IMG/VR virus record: IMGVR_UViG_3300042879_005959
Location: 1-25,639 of that record
From: a virus
Length of the DNA: 25,639 nt
Reading direction: 5' to 3' (one strand)
Shown here: in pieces, positions 7,362 to 16,521 of the stretch
How the letters are laid out: the number at the start of each line of letters is the position of its first letter
Position numbering within the stretch: position 1 is the first letter of the stretch
The notes under the pieces: model-generated
Seen by the model: the letters and a program-made list of their open reading frames with translations, nothing else
Told to the model about the DNA's origin: nothing
The model's database searches: none
Made by a program: the position numbers and the translations under genes

Positions 7362-8011
7362 TGAGCACAACTACAGTTTACTTAACAGGCAACGCATTAT
7401 CTGCAGATTATGTTAATTTTTATGGTCCTTTTTTGATCAAGGGCACATCAACTGTTGGCTTCAATTTGTATGGCGTCAATGAAGAAACAAATCCAGTTGC
7501 AAATATTCATGGTTATTTTGGTGATGGTACTGAATATCAAGATGTTTTAAACTTGCACATTGATTTGTCTTCTTTGGATACCATTGAGATTGCTGAATCT
7601 GGAAAAATTCGCTGCATCGCGCAAAATTTTGAGCACATTTATGAAAAAAATCAAACCACATTTGTGGAATATTTGACTGCTTCATTTGCGCTTACATACA
7701 CATCTCAACGACGCGGCATACACAATGTTGGGCTAATTCATGTAAAAAATTCATATTATGATGATGTTAAGCAGATACATTTAAATGCAACGCAAATGCT
7801 GCCTATTTCTTCAAATGATTTGGTAGCTGTTGCTTCAGATGATTCTGGCAATGTGTTTCACATGTACATCAGCAGAACACAGCTAGAATCAGCTGATGTT
7901 ACTCTAACTACCCCTGCAACAGGCGTATTCTTGGGCCCACGCACCATAAAAAACTGCTATATACTTCAAGCACAGCAAGGTGGTGTTATTGTTCCTTTAC
8001 TGTCTACATAA
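7361..8011 (+). CDS. Hypothetical tail structural protein, 216 aa
   Basis: Starts MSTTTVYLTGNALSADY and is beta-rich throughout, with no signal peptide or catalytic motif. Its ATG shares the A of the preceding TAA stop (TAATG) and no late element lies in front, so its translation should depend on the 989-aa gene. This fixed stoichiometric coupling suggests the two proteins assemble together in the baseplate or tail tip. Family not recognised. Confidence 0.7.
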   Translation: MSTTTVYLTGNALSADYVNFYGPFLIKGTSTVGFNLYGVNEETNPVANIHGYFGDGTEYQDVLNLHIDLSSLDTIEIAESGKIRCIAQNFEHIYEKNQTTFVEYLTASFALTYTSQRRGIHNVGLIHVKNSYYDDVKQIHLNATQMLPISSNDLVAVASDDSGNVFHMYISRTQLESADVTLTTPATGVFLGPRTIKNCYILQAQQGGVIVPLLST

Positions 8012-8014
8012 ATA
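8008..8014 (+). promoter_or_regulatory. Late promoter-like ATAAATA overlapping a stop codon
   Basis: Includes the TAA stop (8009-8011) of the 216-aa gene. A six-base spacer leads to ATG 8021. Confidence 0.58.
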
Positions 8015-8020
8015 ACACAT

Positions 8021-9325
8021 ATGCCTGATATTAAATTATCCATTGATGATCTCCCACCAGCAACAACTGTATACAATGCAGATGTTTTTGTCATTGATCA
8101 GTTGGGAAGCGATGGGTATTCAAAAAAGCTTACCTATCAAATTTTAAAGAATACTTTGGCAACTGATGCATTTGTATTGCGTGCTGGTGATACAATGACT
8201 GGTGCATTAATTTTAAATACAAGTACACCATCCTTGTCACTTCAAGCTGCTCCAAAAGCATATGTTGATACATTCCTATCAAAAGCTGGTGGCACAATGA
8301 CGGGTAATTTAATTCTTAATACAAATGCACCAACAAATGCTCTTCAAGCAACTTCAAGAGCATATGTACAAAATAATTTCCTGCCCATCAGCGGCATAGG
8401 CACTGGTGAGCAAAACACTGGCATGACAGGTTTCTTGACTCTTTGTGCTCATCCAATTAGTGCGTTTCATGCTGCAACTAAATTTTATGTAGATACTCTC
8501 AACCGTCCTGGTGATGGCTCCCCAGTTGGCAGCATTGTTTATTTTGCTGCAAGTGCAGCACCAGTAGGCTGGTTTGAATGCAATGGTGCGGTGCTGGATA
8601 AAACAATTTATGTTGATTTGTTCAATGTAATTGGTTATTCTTTTGGTGGCTCTGGCAACCAATTCTTATTGCCTGATTTGCGTGGTGAATTTCTTCGCGG
8701 CTGGGACAATGGAAGAGGTGTTGATTCGGGCCGTGCATTTGGTAGTGCGCAAACTGACATCATAAAAAATCATACACACCCCTTCCCTGTTGATCTACCA
8801 CTTGCATATGGTGGTACATTTGTGGGTACGTGCCAAAGAGGTGACACTGCTCCTGGGCCTGGTGTAAATGCAACATCAGCTCAAACAGGTGGTGGTACTG
8901 AAACACGACCACGCAACGTTGCATTCTTGCCTTGCATAAAATATGCAACTGATGCAGCAGTAAATTACCTTGGATTGAGTGCACAGGCTTTATTAAATTA
9001 TGTTAATAGCCTGAGTCCAAAGTCAGTTGCAAAAGCATGGGTTACTTTTGATGGTACACTTGCCAGCCCGAGTGTAGTGGGTGCAAATTATAATGTATCA
9101 ACCATAACTAAGAATAGCACAGGGGTATATACTATTACATTTACAACACCAATGGTAGATTTAAATTATTCTATAGTTAGCACAGCAAAAACTACTTTAC
9201 CTCTCGTGGGTACATTTGGTACAGGTGAAAATACAAGAACGGTAAACAACGTTCAAATAACAACAGGTACTTTTAGTACATTATATGATTCACCGGTTGT
9301 TAATGTAGTGGTTTTTGGTAATTAA
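8021..9325 (+). CDS. Tail fibre with phage collar domain
   Basis: 434 residues. Domains in order: an N-terminus MPDIKLSIDDLPPATT probably for virion attachment; three repeats of the type 'AG-TMTG-LILNT...A-KAYVD' (about residues 54-160), common in fibre shafts; a phage tail-collar domain (about 168-310) with PVGWFECNGAVLDK, YSFGGSGNQFLLPDLRGEFL and a closing ETRPRNVAFLPCIKY; and a C-terminal module beginning AWVTFDG (about 339-434). Collar domains of this kind occur in trimeric fibres and usually sit near the receptor-binding tip. The last module is shared with the 523-aa fibre at 14945, and the first 15 bases of the gene are identical to those of the gene at 16522. The protein likely contacts the host surface. 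Confidence 0.88.
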   Translation: MPDIKLSIDDLPPATTVYNADVFVIDQLGSDGYSKKLTYQILKNTLATDAFVLRAGDTMTGALILNTSTPSLSLQAAPKAYVDTFLSKAGGTMTGNLILNTNAPTNALQATSRAYVQNNFLPISGIGTGEQNTGMTGFLTLCAHPISAFHAATKFYVDTLNRPGDGSPVGSIVYFAASAAPVGWFECNGAVLDKTIYVDLFNVIGYSFGGSGNQFLLPDLRGEFLRGWDNGRGVDSGRAFGSAQTDIIKNHTHPFPVDLPLAYGGTFVGTCQRGDTAPGPGVNATSAQTGGGTETRPRNVAFLPCIKYATDAAVNYLGLSAQALLNYVNSLSPKSVAKAWVTFDGTLASPSVVGANYNVSTITKNSTGVYTITFTTPMVDLNYSIVSTAKTTLPLVGTFGTGENTRTVNNVQITTGTFSTLYDSPVVNVVVFGN

Positions 9326-9328
9326 ATA
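9322..9328 (+). promoter_or_regulatory. Late promoter-like TTAAATA overlapping a stop codon
   Basis: Contains the TAA stop (9323-9325) of the fibre gene. The ATG follows after only two bases, the shortest spacing in the window. A transcript from here may start inside the gene, so this element could be inactive for the downstream gene. Confidence 0.4.
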
Positions 9329-9330
9329 TT

Positions 9331-9738
9331 ATGGTAATATTACACGCACAACAAGATAATAAATTAGCAGTAACCGTTCCATGCATTAGTTTGGAATTAG
9401 CAATCGCAGCGCTATCAACTAATATATTTAAGGTTGTTGAAACCATTGATATCAACAATGATTTTTTTGATGCATATGAGTTTGATCAAGATAAAGGAGC
9501 TGTATTAAACATTGAAAGAGCTAAAGAGATTAAACGCAATCAATTTAGACAAGCTCGCAAACCATTGCTTGAGCAATTGGATGTTGAATATATGCGCGCA
9601 GTTGAAGCATCTAATGATGATAAAAAGAAAATCATTGTTGCTAAAAAACAGGATTTACGGGATGTTACTAGCATTGAATTGCCTGATGATGTTGATGAAT
9701 TAGCCAAATTCTGGCCTGATGTATTGAAAAGTGCTTAA
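9331..9738 (+). CDS. Tail fibre assembly-like protein, 135 aa
   Basis: The middle section (about residues 60-110) reads IKRNQFRQARKPLLEQLDVEYM...KKQDLRDV. This is the pattern I know from small phage proteins encoded behind fibre genes, where the text 'R..R...L...D...' precedes 'KQ.LRD.' and a Pro/Trp-containing end. The C-terminus FWPDVLK fits. Such proteins often act as fibre-assembly factors or minor tail proteins. The position directly after a collar fibre supports this. No other motif was found; the exact role is inferred. Confidence 0.65.
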   Translation: MVILHAQQDNKLAVTVPCISLELAIAALSTNIFKVVETIDINNDFFDAYEFDQDKGAVLNIERAKEIKRNQFRQARKPLLEQLDVEYMRAVEASNDDKKKIIVAKKQDLRDVTSIELPDDVDELAKFWPDVLKSA

Positions 9739-9741
9739 ATA
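9735..9741 (+). promoter_or_regulatory. Late promoter-like TTAAATA overlapping a stop codon
   Basis: Contains the TAA stop (9736-9738) of the assembly-like gene. A five-base spacer leads to ATG 9747. Confidence 0.58.
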
Positions 9742-9746
9742 TAAGC

Positions 9747-12700
9747 ATGCAGGTTTATAATTTTGCAACACATACCCGCAGCTTGAGCTGCACATACCAA
9801 ACTGATGTAAATTTTTCCCTCAAAGGCAGCAAAAATACAAATCAGCAAGGCATCAACATCTTTCAACATGACGCATTAAAAAACGCAAGAGATGCTCGCA
9901 TCAACAATTATAGCTCTCTAGTTTTAAGCAATGATGTGCTTGCATCAGATTCATTTGAATTGCAATCCATTGAAACGCCAGTAAAGCGCATTTTATCAAC
10001 ATATTTGGCTGTTTCCATCACCAATGAATTGAATGAAAAGACACGCTATTTGTATTTCAACAATGAAAGAGAAACAACTTCTGACAAGTTTAATGAATAT
10101 ACCTCTCATCAAATGCTGCCGCTGGCAGACATAGTTGAGGAATCACAGCGCTTTTTCAATGTTGAGCTCATTAATGATCAATTTGCTCGCATCAATTACA
10201 AATACGATAACAGAAATTATTATTTAGCAGCAAATACAAATCATGATTTATTGTTTGCAAGCAATGCATTGTACAAAGATTTTGCAAATTTAAATTTTAA
10301 CTTTGTTGATGAAACAACATTCTTTTATGTGCTAGATGAACCTTCAAATACATTGTTTTTGCTCAAGCCTTTGCCGAACAATGTAACAAATGGCTTGGGA
10401 TTATCTGCTGCTGATTCAACTAAATTACAGCTTTTGAGTGCAGTAAATTCTGCCAATTATTATGCATTCAATACTTTTAATTTTAAAATTAGAGACAACA
10501 TTGACTTGATTGCAAAGAAACTCAACACATCACAAGCAACATATAATGTTGAAAACATTGATGACTTGGATGTATTAGATACAACACAAGACTTAACCAA
10601 CAATATTCTCTTTGCATCACAATATAATGCTGCATCAACAAGAGACATCCCTACAAAACCGCTGATATTAAAAAATCAACATTCATTGATGTCTCATGTT
10701 GATGAATGCAGTTACACAAACCTACTCAATGGATTGCCAGGACCACAATTGCGTAATTACACAACCATCATCACCGGCAATGAGCAAGAAAAAGGCAATG
10801 ATTCAATTGCCATCAATTATGTAGTATATGCTAATGATTATGTAGCAAAACCAGATGCATATACAATATTCAAAACCTCAAGTGATTTGTATCCTTATCA
10901 TCAGCTCAACATCAATGATTCTACTCTGGTGCGAGATGGATCTCTAGGCGGTAATAATCCATATACATCTGATCAACTGTTTATGCAGAAAAATACTGCA
11001 CAAGGAATGGATGGTCAATATCTCTGCACGTGGCTTTCTGGTAGCAATTGGGTTGATAGGTACTACAACAACAATAAAATGTCTCCCATGGATGCAGCAA
11101 AAGCAGTCAATGCTGTATATGGTACATATGAGAGTTATGTTGAGCAATTGCTTGAATCAAATGATTTAAACTATGACTTTTTTGATAAAAAAAGTGATTT
11201 TATATTTGAGCCCAACAAAGAGTATTTTTATTATAGAATGGGCAGCAAAAGAGTTGATGAACAAATCAACAACTACAGCAATCACTTGCTTCTTAGTTCA
11301 TTGCAGTGGAAGACAAGCAATAATCAAAATATTGCAGCATCTAATGATTACAAATGTGATGGCAATTCATTTGCGGTCTTTAAACAGTATGAAACTATAA
11401 ATGATGCAAGTCAAATGACCATTTCATTTTGGCTTGACAGTCTTGATTGGTCTAAAATTAATGCTCATGAAATAGTTGGCAATGTTACAAATGCTGGATT
11501 TGGCATCATCAAAGATCCACTTGTGACACCCCTCATCATGGTGCAGAGCTCATCAGCAATTCATATTCTCAACAGCGATTTTGTTGAAATAACAAAAACA
11601 GCTGTTTCTGGTGCTTCTTTTTTAACAAGATCTGATGCATTGGATGCTTTTCAAGGCATTTCAAACAATGGAACAGTTTATAAGCTTCAAGCAGATGGTA
11701 CTTTGTATGATAAAAAGAATTTTAATGAAAGCATCATTGCAACTACATACGCAAATGATGTAATTTATAAATTGCATGGCAATGGCTATGATGTAAGTGC
11801 ATTTAATACCATTACAGAGCAGACATCCACATATACTGTTGATTTTAACTCACAAAGCATACTATACGTTGATGGTGCTTTGCGCGGCTTTGCTGGAACT
11901 AAGACTCTTGCATATGATGATGATGCAGTTATGTTTTTATACAATCAAAATCAGTTGGTGTATAAAAATTATGCAACAAATGATCAATATGTAGCATTTA
12001 AAACGCTGTCTTCATCCACTGATGTTGGCTTCATTGCTGACTTTGCTTTGGATGATGAAAGAAATCTATATGTGCTGCACAACAATTACAAAATATCTAA
12101 ATTTGATGCTGATCGCGTGCTGCAATACACAATTTCTATGCAAAGCTTGCTATCCAGTGCAAGTGCCACAAACATTGCAATTGATTTGTGCTATGAGTAT
12201 AAAGATGATGCTAAAAATAAAAGTCTCATTGTTGTGGCCAATGATTCAAAACAAAAATTATCATTTGCAAAAATAGCAACTACTGGTGCAATTCAAACAT
12301 TTGTACAAACAAACATAACAAAGTCTGCAGCTGGTGTTTTCAACCTCACCAATGCACAATATTTGCAACAGATTTATGCTGATAGAAGAGATGCTTTTGA
12401 TTTTGTATTAAAATTGCCAAATTATTACAATAGCCATGATTTTACATCAGTAAAATATACTTTCAATGCTTCTGATTTTAACTCTGGAATGCATCATTTT
12501 GCACTTAGAATTGATGCAAAGCAGGGAAATGCATCTTTCTTTGTGGATGGCATCTTAAAACAAAATGTTTATATTCAAGCTGCTAAATTTATGCATTTGC
12601 CCTTGCTGCAAAGCAGCATTTGCTTTGGTGCAACACATTTTAGCAACGGCAATACTCTTGCAAACTTCTTGCAGCAGCAAAGAGTCTATTTTGCAAGCAA

Positions 12701-13025
12701 TGTCACAATAAGTTATCCGCGAATTTATAGTGCAGCATTGCAAGATAATGATATTAAATTGCTTTGCATGCAAAAAACCAAAGTACAAGATTTAAATTTT
12801 CACTTGCCTTGTGGACAACGCAATAATTTAGATAAAATTAAGCAGATGTTTGCATGGGGAACACCTGGCTTCAAGAGCAGCAACATAAAAATAACTGTCA
12901 AAAACAGCAGCATAACATCTGATGCTACTAAACAGGCATTAAAAACTCAAATTTTGCAGGAAATTACTGATGTGCTGCCCATCAATACAAATGTAATTGA
13001 TATTGAATTTGCAGAATTTGATTAA
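9747..13025 (+). CDS. Giant tail protein with LamG-like and propeller-like segments, 1092 aa
   Basis: No signal peptide is seen. Residues 1-540 are mostly Asn/Thr/Tyr-rich and unrecognised. Around residue 555, SQMTISFWLDSLDW matches the first strands of a LamG/concanavalin-type domain. Around residues 914-935, MHHFALRIDAKQGNASFFVDG matches its closing strands. Between them lie about 300 residues with repeated 'LYVDG', 'LYVLHNNYKISKFD' type strands that look like an NHL-type beta-propeller. The C-terminal 50 residues (IKITVKNSSIT...IDIEFAEFD) form a separate small alpha/beta segment. LamG and propeller folds commonly bind glycans or proteins, so a tail-tip or baseplate-periphery role is likely. 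Confidence 0.68.
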   Translation: MQVYNFATHTRSLSCTYQTDVNFSLKGSKNTNQQGINIFQHDALKNARDARINNYSSLVLSNDVLASDSFELQSIETPVKRILSTYLAVSITNELNEKTRYLYFNNERETTSDKFNEYTSHQMLPLADIVEESQRFFNVELINDQFARINYKYDNRNYYLAANTNHDLLFASNALYKDFANLNFNFVDETTFFYVLDEPSNTLFLLKPLPNNVTNGLGLSAADSTKLQLLSAVNSANYYAFNTFNFKIRDNIDLIAKKLNTSQATYNVENIDDLDVLDTTQDLTNNILFASQYNAASTRDIPTKPLILKNQHSLMSHVDECSYTNLLNGLPGPQLRNYTTIITGNEQEKGNDSIAINYVVYANDYVAKPDAYTIFKTSSDLYPYHQLNINDSTLVRDGSLGGNNPYTSDQLFMQKNTAQGMDGQYLCTWLSGSNWVDRYYNNNKMSPMDAAKAVNAVYGTYESYVEQLLESNDLNYDFFDKKSDFIFEPNKEYFYYRMGSKRVDEQINNYSNHLLLSSLQWKTSNNQNIAASNDYKCDGNSFAVFKQYETINDASQMTISFWLDSLDWSKINAHEIVGNVTNAGFGIIKDPLVTPLIMVQSSSAIHILNSDFVEITKTAVSGASFLTRSDALDAFQGISNNGTVYKLQADGTLYDKKNFNESIIATTYANDVIYKLHGNGYDVSAFNTITEQTSTYTVDFNSQSILYVDGALRGFAGTKTLAYDDDAVMFLYNQNQLVYKNYATNDQYVAFKTLSSSTDVGFIADFALDDERNLYVLHNNYKISKFDADRVLQYTISMQSLLSSASATNIAIDLCYEYKDDAKNKSLIVVANDSKQKLSFAKIATTGAIQTFVQTNITKSAAGVFNLTNAQYLQQIYADRRDAFDFVLKLPNYYNSHDFTSVKYTFNASDFNSGMHHFALRIDAKQGNASFFVDGILKQNVYIQAAKFMHLPLLQSSICFGATHFSNGNTLANFLQQQRVYFASNVTISYPRIYSAALQDNDIKLLCMQKTKVQDLNFHLPCGQRNNLDKIKQMFAWGTPGFKSSNIKITVKNSSITSDATKQALKTQILQEITDVLPINTNVIDIEFAEFD

Positions 13026-13028
13026 ATA
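13022..13028 (+). promoter_or_regulatory. Late promoter-like TTAAATA overlapping a stop codon
   Basis: Contains the TAA stop (13023-13025) of the 1092-aa gene. A five-base spacer leads to a GTG start at 13034. The conserved spacing is what supports that unusual start codon. Confidence 0.58.
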
Positions 13029-13033
13029 GTTGA

Positions 13034-14923
13034 GTGATAAATTATTCAAAAACAAAGGTAGGTTTTACTAATGGTGCAGATTTTGTACTTTCAGCAAATA
13101 GCTATGTTGGTTATTATCATGTAATTGATGGTAGTGCTTATCAAGGTGCTAATATTTTAGATATTAGTCTGCCGCTTGAGGCTAAAAATAATATTTCAGC
13201 AGATGCTTTGCTATCTGAATTTTTGTATGATAGAATAATTGATGATGCTGTCTCTCTGCCTTATTCATTGAATGATATACTTGTAGCACCCAATGAAACC
13301 TGCAATGCTCGTGTGTTCAATGATAGACTTGAAAAACTCTACACCAATGCAATTTACCTGTATAACAATTTATTTTTAGCTAGCAACAATATACCCAATG
13401 GGTATGACAGAGCTGCAGGAGTTTCCAAAGCAACTAATACTTTGTCATGGTCTCAAGAAAGTGCACAATCTGGTGCTTCTTTTGCTCCATTTGCATCAGC
13501 AGGATATGCAGTTGTAGATGATGCAATACAATTTACTACAGTAAAAACATACAGCAACGATTATGTATTTTTTGGTATAACGCCTACTCACTTTGTTGCT
13601 CTTTCATCAAACAAAGATTTGACAGCATTTGATGTTGCAACAACCAATGAGTATGTTGCAGAAAATAATGATTTGAAATTTACACAGCTTGCAAGCTTTA
13701 GTGTGGCAGGCAAATATGCGTTTTTATGTGATGCTGCGCAAAATACAATTTATAAATATGATGTTTCTGGTTATTTTTCAGGAGATGCAACCATCTACAA
13801 TCGTCGCATTTTAATAGACAGCATTGGTGGATTTGGCAGTGCATTATCAAAGACCAAATTTGATTCACCAAACATTGTATTTGCTGTTGAACCTTTGAAT
13901 CGCTTGTATGTAAATGATAGCAACAACCGATGCATAAAAATATTTGATACTAGCTTTTCATATGTTGCAACAAAAACTTTTGCAGCAGGTTCTAATACTA
14001 TTGTAAAGTGCTTTGGATATAATCCTATTTTGCAGCGCATTTACTATGTAACAAAAAATGCTATTACACAGGAACATACTATACAAATATGTGATGCTGA
14101 TTTAAATGCAGAAGAGACTTATGGCTTGCCAGATGCATTGGAGCAAAATGAAGACTATGCAGGTTTTGTTTTTTCAAAGAATGATTCTAATATTTTTTAC
14201 TTGTTCACCAATCAAAATGTGTTTAAGAAATTTGTTAATAAGCCAAATAAAACCATAGGCAAATGGCTGCTATACAAAAGTGGAATAACAGCAACACACA
14301 TTTGGAATCTAGAGAATTCATTGTATAATTTGGCACAATGGAATTGGAATGAAGGTGAAATATCAATAAGAACAGCTCTCAGCATTAACGGCATGTCTTC
14401 TTTCTTTATTTCTGACATTGATGAAAGAGAAGAAATATTTTTGTTTGCGGGTGCCAACGACAAATCTTTTAACAGAATATTGCATTATACAGAAACAAAT
14501 ATTTTCAATACTGCATTGGGTGCTACTGTAATTAATGCATACAACATCTCCCAGGCCACAGTGGATGATAATGAATTTGTAAATGCCATGGTTGTAAACA
14601 AAGAGTTGTATAAAATTGCTTACAACATTTTGAACATCATAAGATTCATCACAAGCAGATATGCAGCAGAATATGATTTCTTGAATAATCTTGTATTTAA
14701 GAATACCATTGCTTTAACTGATGAAGAATTTGCTTTGATAAATTTTGTTAATTTAAAAAACCTGTATGTTCATGAAAATGAAATCATGAATAGCATTGGA
14801 CCAATCAATAGATGCTTCAGAGAGCTATGCAATTTGCAAAATAACGCATTGCAAATCGTGCGCACACGCATCAATAACTTCGTTTCATCGCTTTCTGGCA
14901 CACAAACAATTATTTTAAACTAA
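13034..14923 (+). CDS. Tail protein with NHL-like propeller, 629 aa (GTG start)
   Basis: Starts at GTG (MINYSKTKVGF). Residues about 180-400 hold propeller-like repeats, clearest in YAFLCDAAQNTIYKYDVSG (about 225) and LNRLYVNDSNNRCIKIFD (about 287), which match the NHL pattern of 'G.IYVAD..N.RI..F'. The last 120 residues are helical (LYKIAYNILNIIRFITSRYAAEYDFL, LCNLQNNALQIVRTRIN), suggesting an oligomerisation or attachment region. No catalytic motif was seen. Its neighbour at 9747 also carries propeller-like strands, so the pair may be functional partners in the tail tip. Family not identified further. Confidence 0.68.
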   Translation: MINYSKTKVGFTNGADFVLSANSYVGYYHVIDGSAYQGANILDISLPLEAKNNISADALLSEFLYDRIIDDAVSLPYSLNDILVAPNETCNARVFNDRLEKLYTNAIYLYNNLFLASNNIPNGYDRAAGVSKATNTLSWSQESAQSGASFAPFASAGYAVVDDAIQFTTVKTYSNDYVFFGITPTHFVALSSNKDLTAFDVATTNEYVAENNDLKFTQLASFSVAGKYAFLCDAAQNTIYKYDVSGYFSGDATIYNRRILIDSIGGFGSALSKTKFDSPNIVFAVEPLNRLYVNDSNNRCIKIFDTSFSYVATKTFAAGSNTIVKCFGYNPILQRIYYVTKNAITQEHTIQICDADLNAEETYGLPDALEQNEDYAGFVFSKNDSNIFYLFTNQNVFKKFVNKPNKTIGKWLLYKSGITATHIWNLENSLYNLAQWNWNEGEISIRTALSINGMSSFFISDIDEREEIFLFAGANDKSFNRILHYTETNIFNTALGATVINAYNISQATVDDNEFVNAMVVNKELYKIAYNILNIIRFITSRYAAEYDFLNNLVFKNTIALTDEEFALINFVNLKNLYVHENEIMNSIGPINRCFRELCNLQNNALQIVRTRINNFVSSLSGTQTIILN

Positions 14924-14930
14924 CTCATGT

Positions 14931-14938
14931 TATAAATA
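14931..14938 (+). promoter_or_regulatory. Full T4-type late promoter TATAAATA
   Basis: A perfect match to the T4 late consensus TATAAATA. It lies seven bases after the preceding TAA stop and six bases before ATG 14945. It is the best single late promoter in the window and the reference for the weaker copies. Confidence 0.7.
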
Positions 14939-14944
14939 ACTACA

Positions 14945-16516
14945 ATGGCATCACAAACACTAACAGACCAAACAGTAGCTTCAACATATCAAGGCGTTTT
15001 GCATGCTAATGGGGAGGCATTGCCAGCTGTTTCTACAGCAGTAATTTATGATGGCAGCGGACAAATTTCTTCTCTGAGATTGGGCGTTTCAGGTCAAGGA
15101 GCTGCTGTTGCAGGAGGGTTTTCATGCTCACAACAGCTGACAGCAGGTGAAATAAGATATACCACAGTAGATTCTGCATCTGGTGCCAATTTTCCGCTGG
15201 TTTCTGATGGAAACAAAACAGCAGTGTTTGGTCAAATGACATCAAATGCTCTTCTTGATCTCACACCAAGCCCTGCAGGAGAATATGGCAATATTCAATA
15301 TTTAGCTGTTAACAGCAAGGGCTTAGTGACCAACGTTGTAGGTGGTCCTGCAACATCAAATGCTTGGGTTACTTTTGATGGCAAAGATGTATCCTTTACA
15401 TATGTGATTAACAACTTGCAAGTGACATGCACTTCCATTGGGCACTCTTTGGTAGTAGGCAATATAATAACTGTAAAAAATGCAACAAATACTGGCCTCA
15501 ACGGATCTTTTGTTGTGCAATCTTCTAACATTGGAGGCGATACGTTTACATTTGCAAATCCTACTGGAGCAACTACAGGCTCGGGTTCAGGCATTGTAGA
15601 TGTAACAATTAAATCCAGCTACAATGTAAGCTCTGTTGTTCGTGAATCTGTAGGCATATACAAAGTAAATTTTGCTACAGAATTTAAGAACAAAGATTAT
15701 GTTACGGTGTGTGGTGCAAAATATCCCAACGTTGCACGTACTGATTTGGAAAATTTGCAAGCAAATTCTGTGCTTGCACAAAAAGGCTATGTCAAAATAA
15801 GAAGCTTTTATATAACCAGTGGCGATCAAGTAATAGAATATGATGATGGTTACATCAGTGTTTATTGTTTAGGTAGCACAGTTGAGGATGATTCTCCAAC
15901 TCCAGTATCTTTTGATAGTTTTATAAACACAAATGCTCATTGGTCTGAAGCAGCAGCACCTGCTGGCTCCACTATAACAGCAAGCATAACACCTGCTGTT
16001 ATGTCAACCAACAAATGGAACATGGTCATCATTGGTGCATATGAGTCATTTAGTTGTGTCTCTGGCTGTCAAGGCATTGAGAGCAGAGTTGTTGTAAACG
16101 GTGCAACAACCTCGCAAATGAACCAGGGGTCATGCGGCAACTCTGGTGCTGAAACAGCTATATATCATGTATTCATTTACACTAACAATGAATTAAAATA
16201 TGCAAATTTTCATTGGACCAATTCTGGATGGAGCCCATATGTAACCAATGCATGGGATAGGCCCAATAAAAATGCTGCTTTGGCTGCTTTCAATGGACTA
16301 TATTCACAAGGTGCAATTGTTAATAATCAAATTGTAAATGTAACACAGAGTTCACCAGGAACATGGGTTACAAACTTTTTAAACTCATATGGTAGTGAAT
16401 TTACAATAATACAATCAGCTGATGTAACATTTTACACTGTTGCTGGAAGAGCAAATCGATGCAATGGTGGATATGCTGTGTGGCAAAATTATATTAGATA
16501 CTTTACCCCACAATAA
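14945..16516 (+). CDS. Tail fibre/receptor-binding protein, 523 aa
   Basis: The N-terminus MASQTLTDQTVASTYQG is followed by a beta-rich shaft with AVNSKGLVTNV, a stretch common just before phage fibre tips. From about residue 141 there is the module AWVTFDG...SYNVSSVVRESVGIYKVNF, which is also the C-terminal module of the fibre at 8021. Here it is interrupted by about 65 residues (TSIGHSLVVGNIITVKNA...TGSGSG) that form a known-looking small phage insert domain. The C-terminal 200 residues are aromatic- and Cys-containing (SGCQGIES, QGSCGNSG, RCNGGYAVWQNYIRY) and probably form the receptor-contact domain. No enzyme motif is evident. Confidence 0.72.
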   Translation: MASQTLTDQTVASTYQGVLHANGEALPAVSTAVIYDGSGQISSLRLGVSGQGAAVAGGFSCSQQLTAGEIRYTTVDSASGANFPLVSDGNKTAVFGQMTSNALLDLTPSPAGEYGNIQYLAVNSKGLVTNVVGGPATSNAWVTFDGKDVSFTYVINNLQVTCTSIGHSLVVGNIITVKNATNTGLNGSFVVQSSNIGGDTFTFANPTGATTGSGSGIVDVTIKSSYNVSSVVRESVGIYKVNFATEFKNKDYVTVCGAKYPNVARTDLENLQANSVLAQKGYVKIRSFYITSGDQVIEYDDGYISVYCLGSTVEDDSPTPVSFDSFINTNAHWSEAAAPAGSTITASITPAVMSTNKWNMVIIGAYESFSCVSGCQGIESRVVVNGATTSQMNQGSCGNSGAETAIYHVFIYTNNELKYANFHWTNSGWSPYVTNAWDRPNKNAALAAFNGLYSQGAIVNNQIVNVTQSSPGTWVTNFLNSYGSEFTIIQSADVTFYTVAGRANRCNGGYAVWQNYIRYFTPQ

Positions 16517-16521
16517 TTTTT

